DNA from: an uncultured bacterium
GTDB lineage: Bacteria > Gemmatimonadota > Gemmatimonadetes > Longimicrobiales > RSA9
NCBI GenBank assembly: GCA_937889645.1
Contig: CALBZE010000078.1
Coordinates: 1-14,121 of the forward strand
DNA: 14,121 nt
Direction: 5' to 3'
The notes under the pieces are model-generated. The model worked only from the letters and a program-made list of their open reading frames with translations. It did no database searches and had not been told where the DNA came from. This document shows, one piece after another, positions 13,887-14,121 of this stretch. Made by a program: the position numbers and the translations under genes. The first letter of the stretch is position 1. The number at the start of each line of letters is the position of its first letter.

Positions 13887-14018
13887 GTGCACCCACGTCG
13901 CCATCGCGAGGACGAGTGTGCGATTCGGTGGAATATTTCCACTCAAGCGCACCCAGGTTTCGCGCGTCAGATTTCTGTGTGCAATTGGGTGGAAATATTC
14001 GACCCAAGCGCACCCACG
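13887..14018. repeat. Spaced 60/61-bp repeat with AT-rich palindromic cores
   Basis: The element GYGCACCCASG occurs at 13887-13897, 13947-13957 and 14008-14018, giving spacings of 60 and 61 bases. The second and third copies each close a 33-base imperfect palindrome, at 13919-13951 and 13980-14012. These share the core GGTGGAA, an AT-rich centre, and outer arms beginning TGC and ending AAGCGCA. The second palindrome pairs 12 of 15 positions (TTGGGT with ACCCAA); the first pairs GTGGAA with TTCCAC perfectly. The first element has a shorter dyad (TTGGTC / GACCAA) in the same relative place. The AATATT centres stand out sharply from the surrounding GC-rich DNA. Confidence 0.75.
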
Positions 14019-14054
14019 AACGCCGAGAGTCCGTCGCGGGTTCAGCTGGGTGCA

Positions 14055-14114
14055 GCCGGCGACGCCGGCGGGAGCCGCGGGTCGCCGGCTCCCACCCGCC
14101 GGCCGAAGGCCGGC
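14055..14114. repeat. Cluster of GC hairpins at the window end
   Basis: Three stems follow one another: GCCGGC twice around GAC (14055-14069); GGGAGCCG with CGGCTCCC around an eight-base loop (14070-14093); and GCCGGCC with GGCCGGC around GAA (14098-14114). They may form a transcription end or be intergenic palindromes. No T run follows within the window. Confidence 0.6.
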
Positions 14115-14121
14115 CGCCCCC

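Overview
The window is very GC-rich, and every convincing gene shows the codon pattern of a high-GC bacterium. Lipoprotein signal peptides with clear lipoboxes, a periplasmic adaptor and a MacB/FtsX-type ABC exporter point to a Gram-negative cell envelope. The gene mix (tandem S12-type serine hydrolases, a TPR lipoprotein of a type I associate with Gemmatimonadota, a YcbX-like MOSC protein) suggests Gemmatimonadota or a similar environmental lineage. That assignment is from memory of protein families and is not proven here. The window opens with a 14-base C run and closes in GC-rich hairpins, so both edges may be contig ends.

Layout. 29-2573 (minus): two paralogous serine hydrolase genes in tandem. 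The upstream one (1188-2573) is intact. The downstream one (29-1164) is broken by an internal deletion plus frameshift that removes the catalytic SxxK segment. An 18-bp tandem repeat lies on each side of their junction, one in each gene. 2646-2945 (minus): yhbY, an RNA-binding ribosome-assembly factor. 3133-4800 (minus): fhs, formate-tetrahydrofolate ligase, preceded by a terminator-like hairpin and a candidate promoter. 4978-5214 (minus): a 78-residue unknown protein. 5215-5640: a divergent intergenic region with a perfect 15-bp hairpin and a doubtful mini-lipoprotein. 5641-6459 (plus): a MOSC-domain molybdenum-cofactor protein. 6530-7830 (plus): a TPR lipoprotein and a small unknown protein five bases apart. 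8033-8968 (plus): a glycerophosphodiester phosphodiesterase whose 3' end overlaps the converging exporter operon by 80 bp.

8889-13242 (minus) is the main multigene unit. In transcription order it encodes a membrane-fusion/adaptor protein, an ABC ATPase and two different FtsX/MacB-type permeases, with an 18-base gap and then two ATGA stop/start overlaps. A good promoter (TTGACA, 18-base spacer, TACCTT) lies just upstream. The expected product is a tripartite-type exporter with a heterodimeric permease; no TolC-like outer-membrane partner is in the window.

13243-14121 carries no convincing gene but is dense in repeats: an 11-copy heptamer array, a 20-bp direct repeat, a 17-bp tandem repeat, a set of 60/61-bp spaced units with AT-rich palindromic cores, and terminal GC hairpins. 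This stretch and the broken hydrolase locus are the most unusual parts of the window. I found no RNA genes, CRISPR array, insertion sequence, or clear defence or biosynthetic system.
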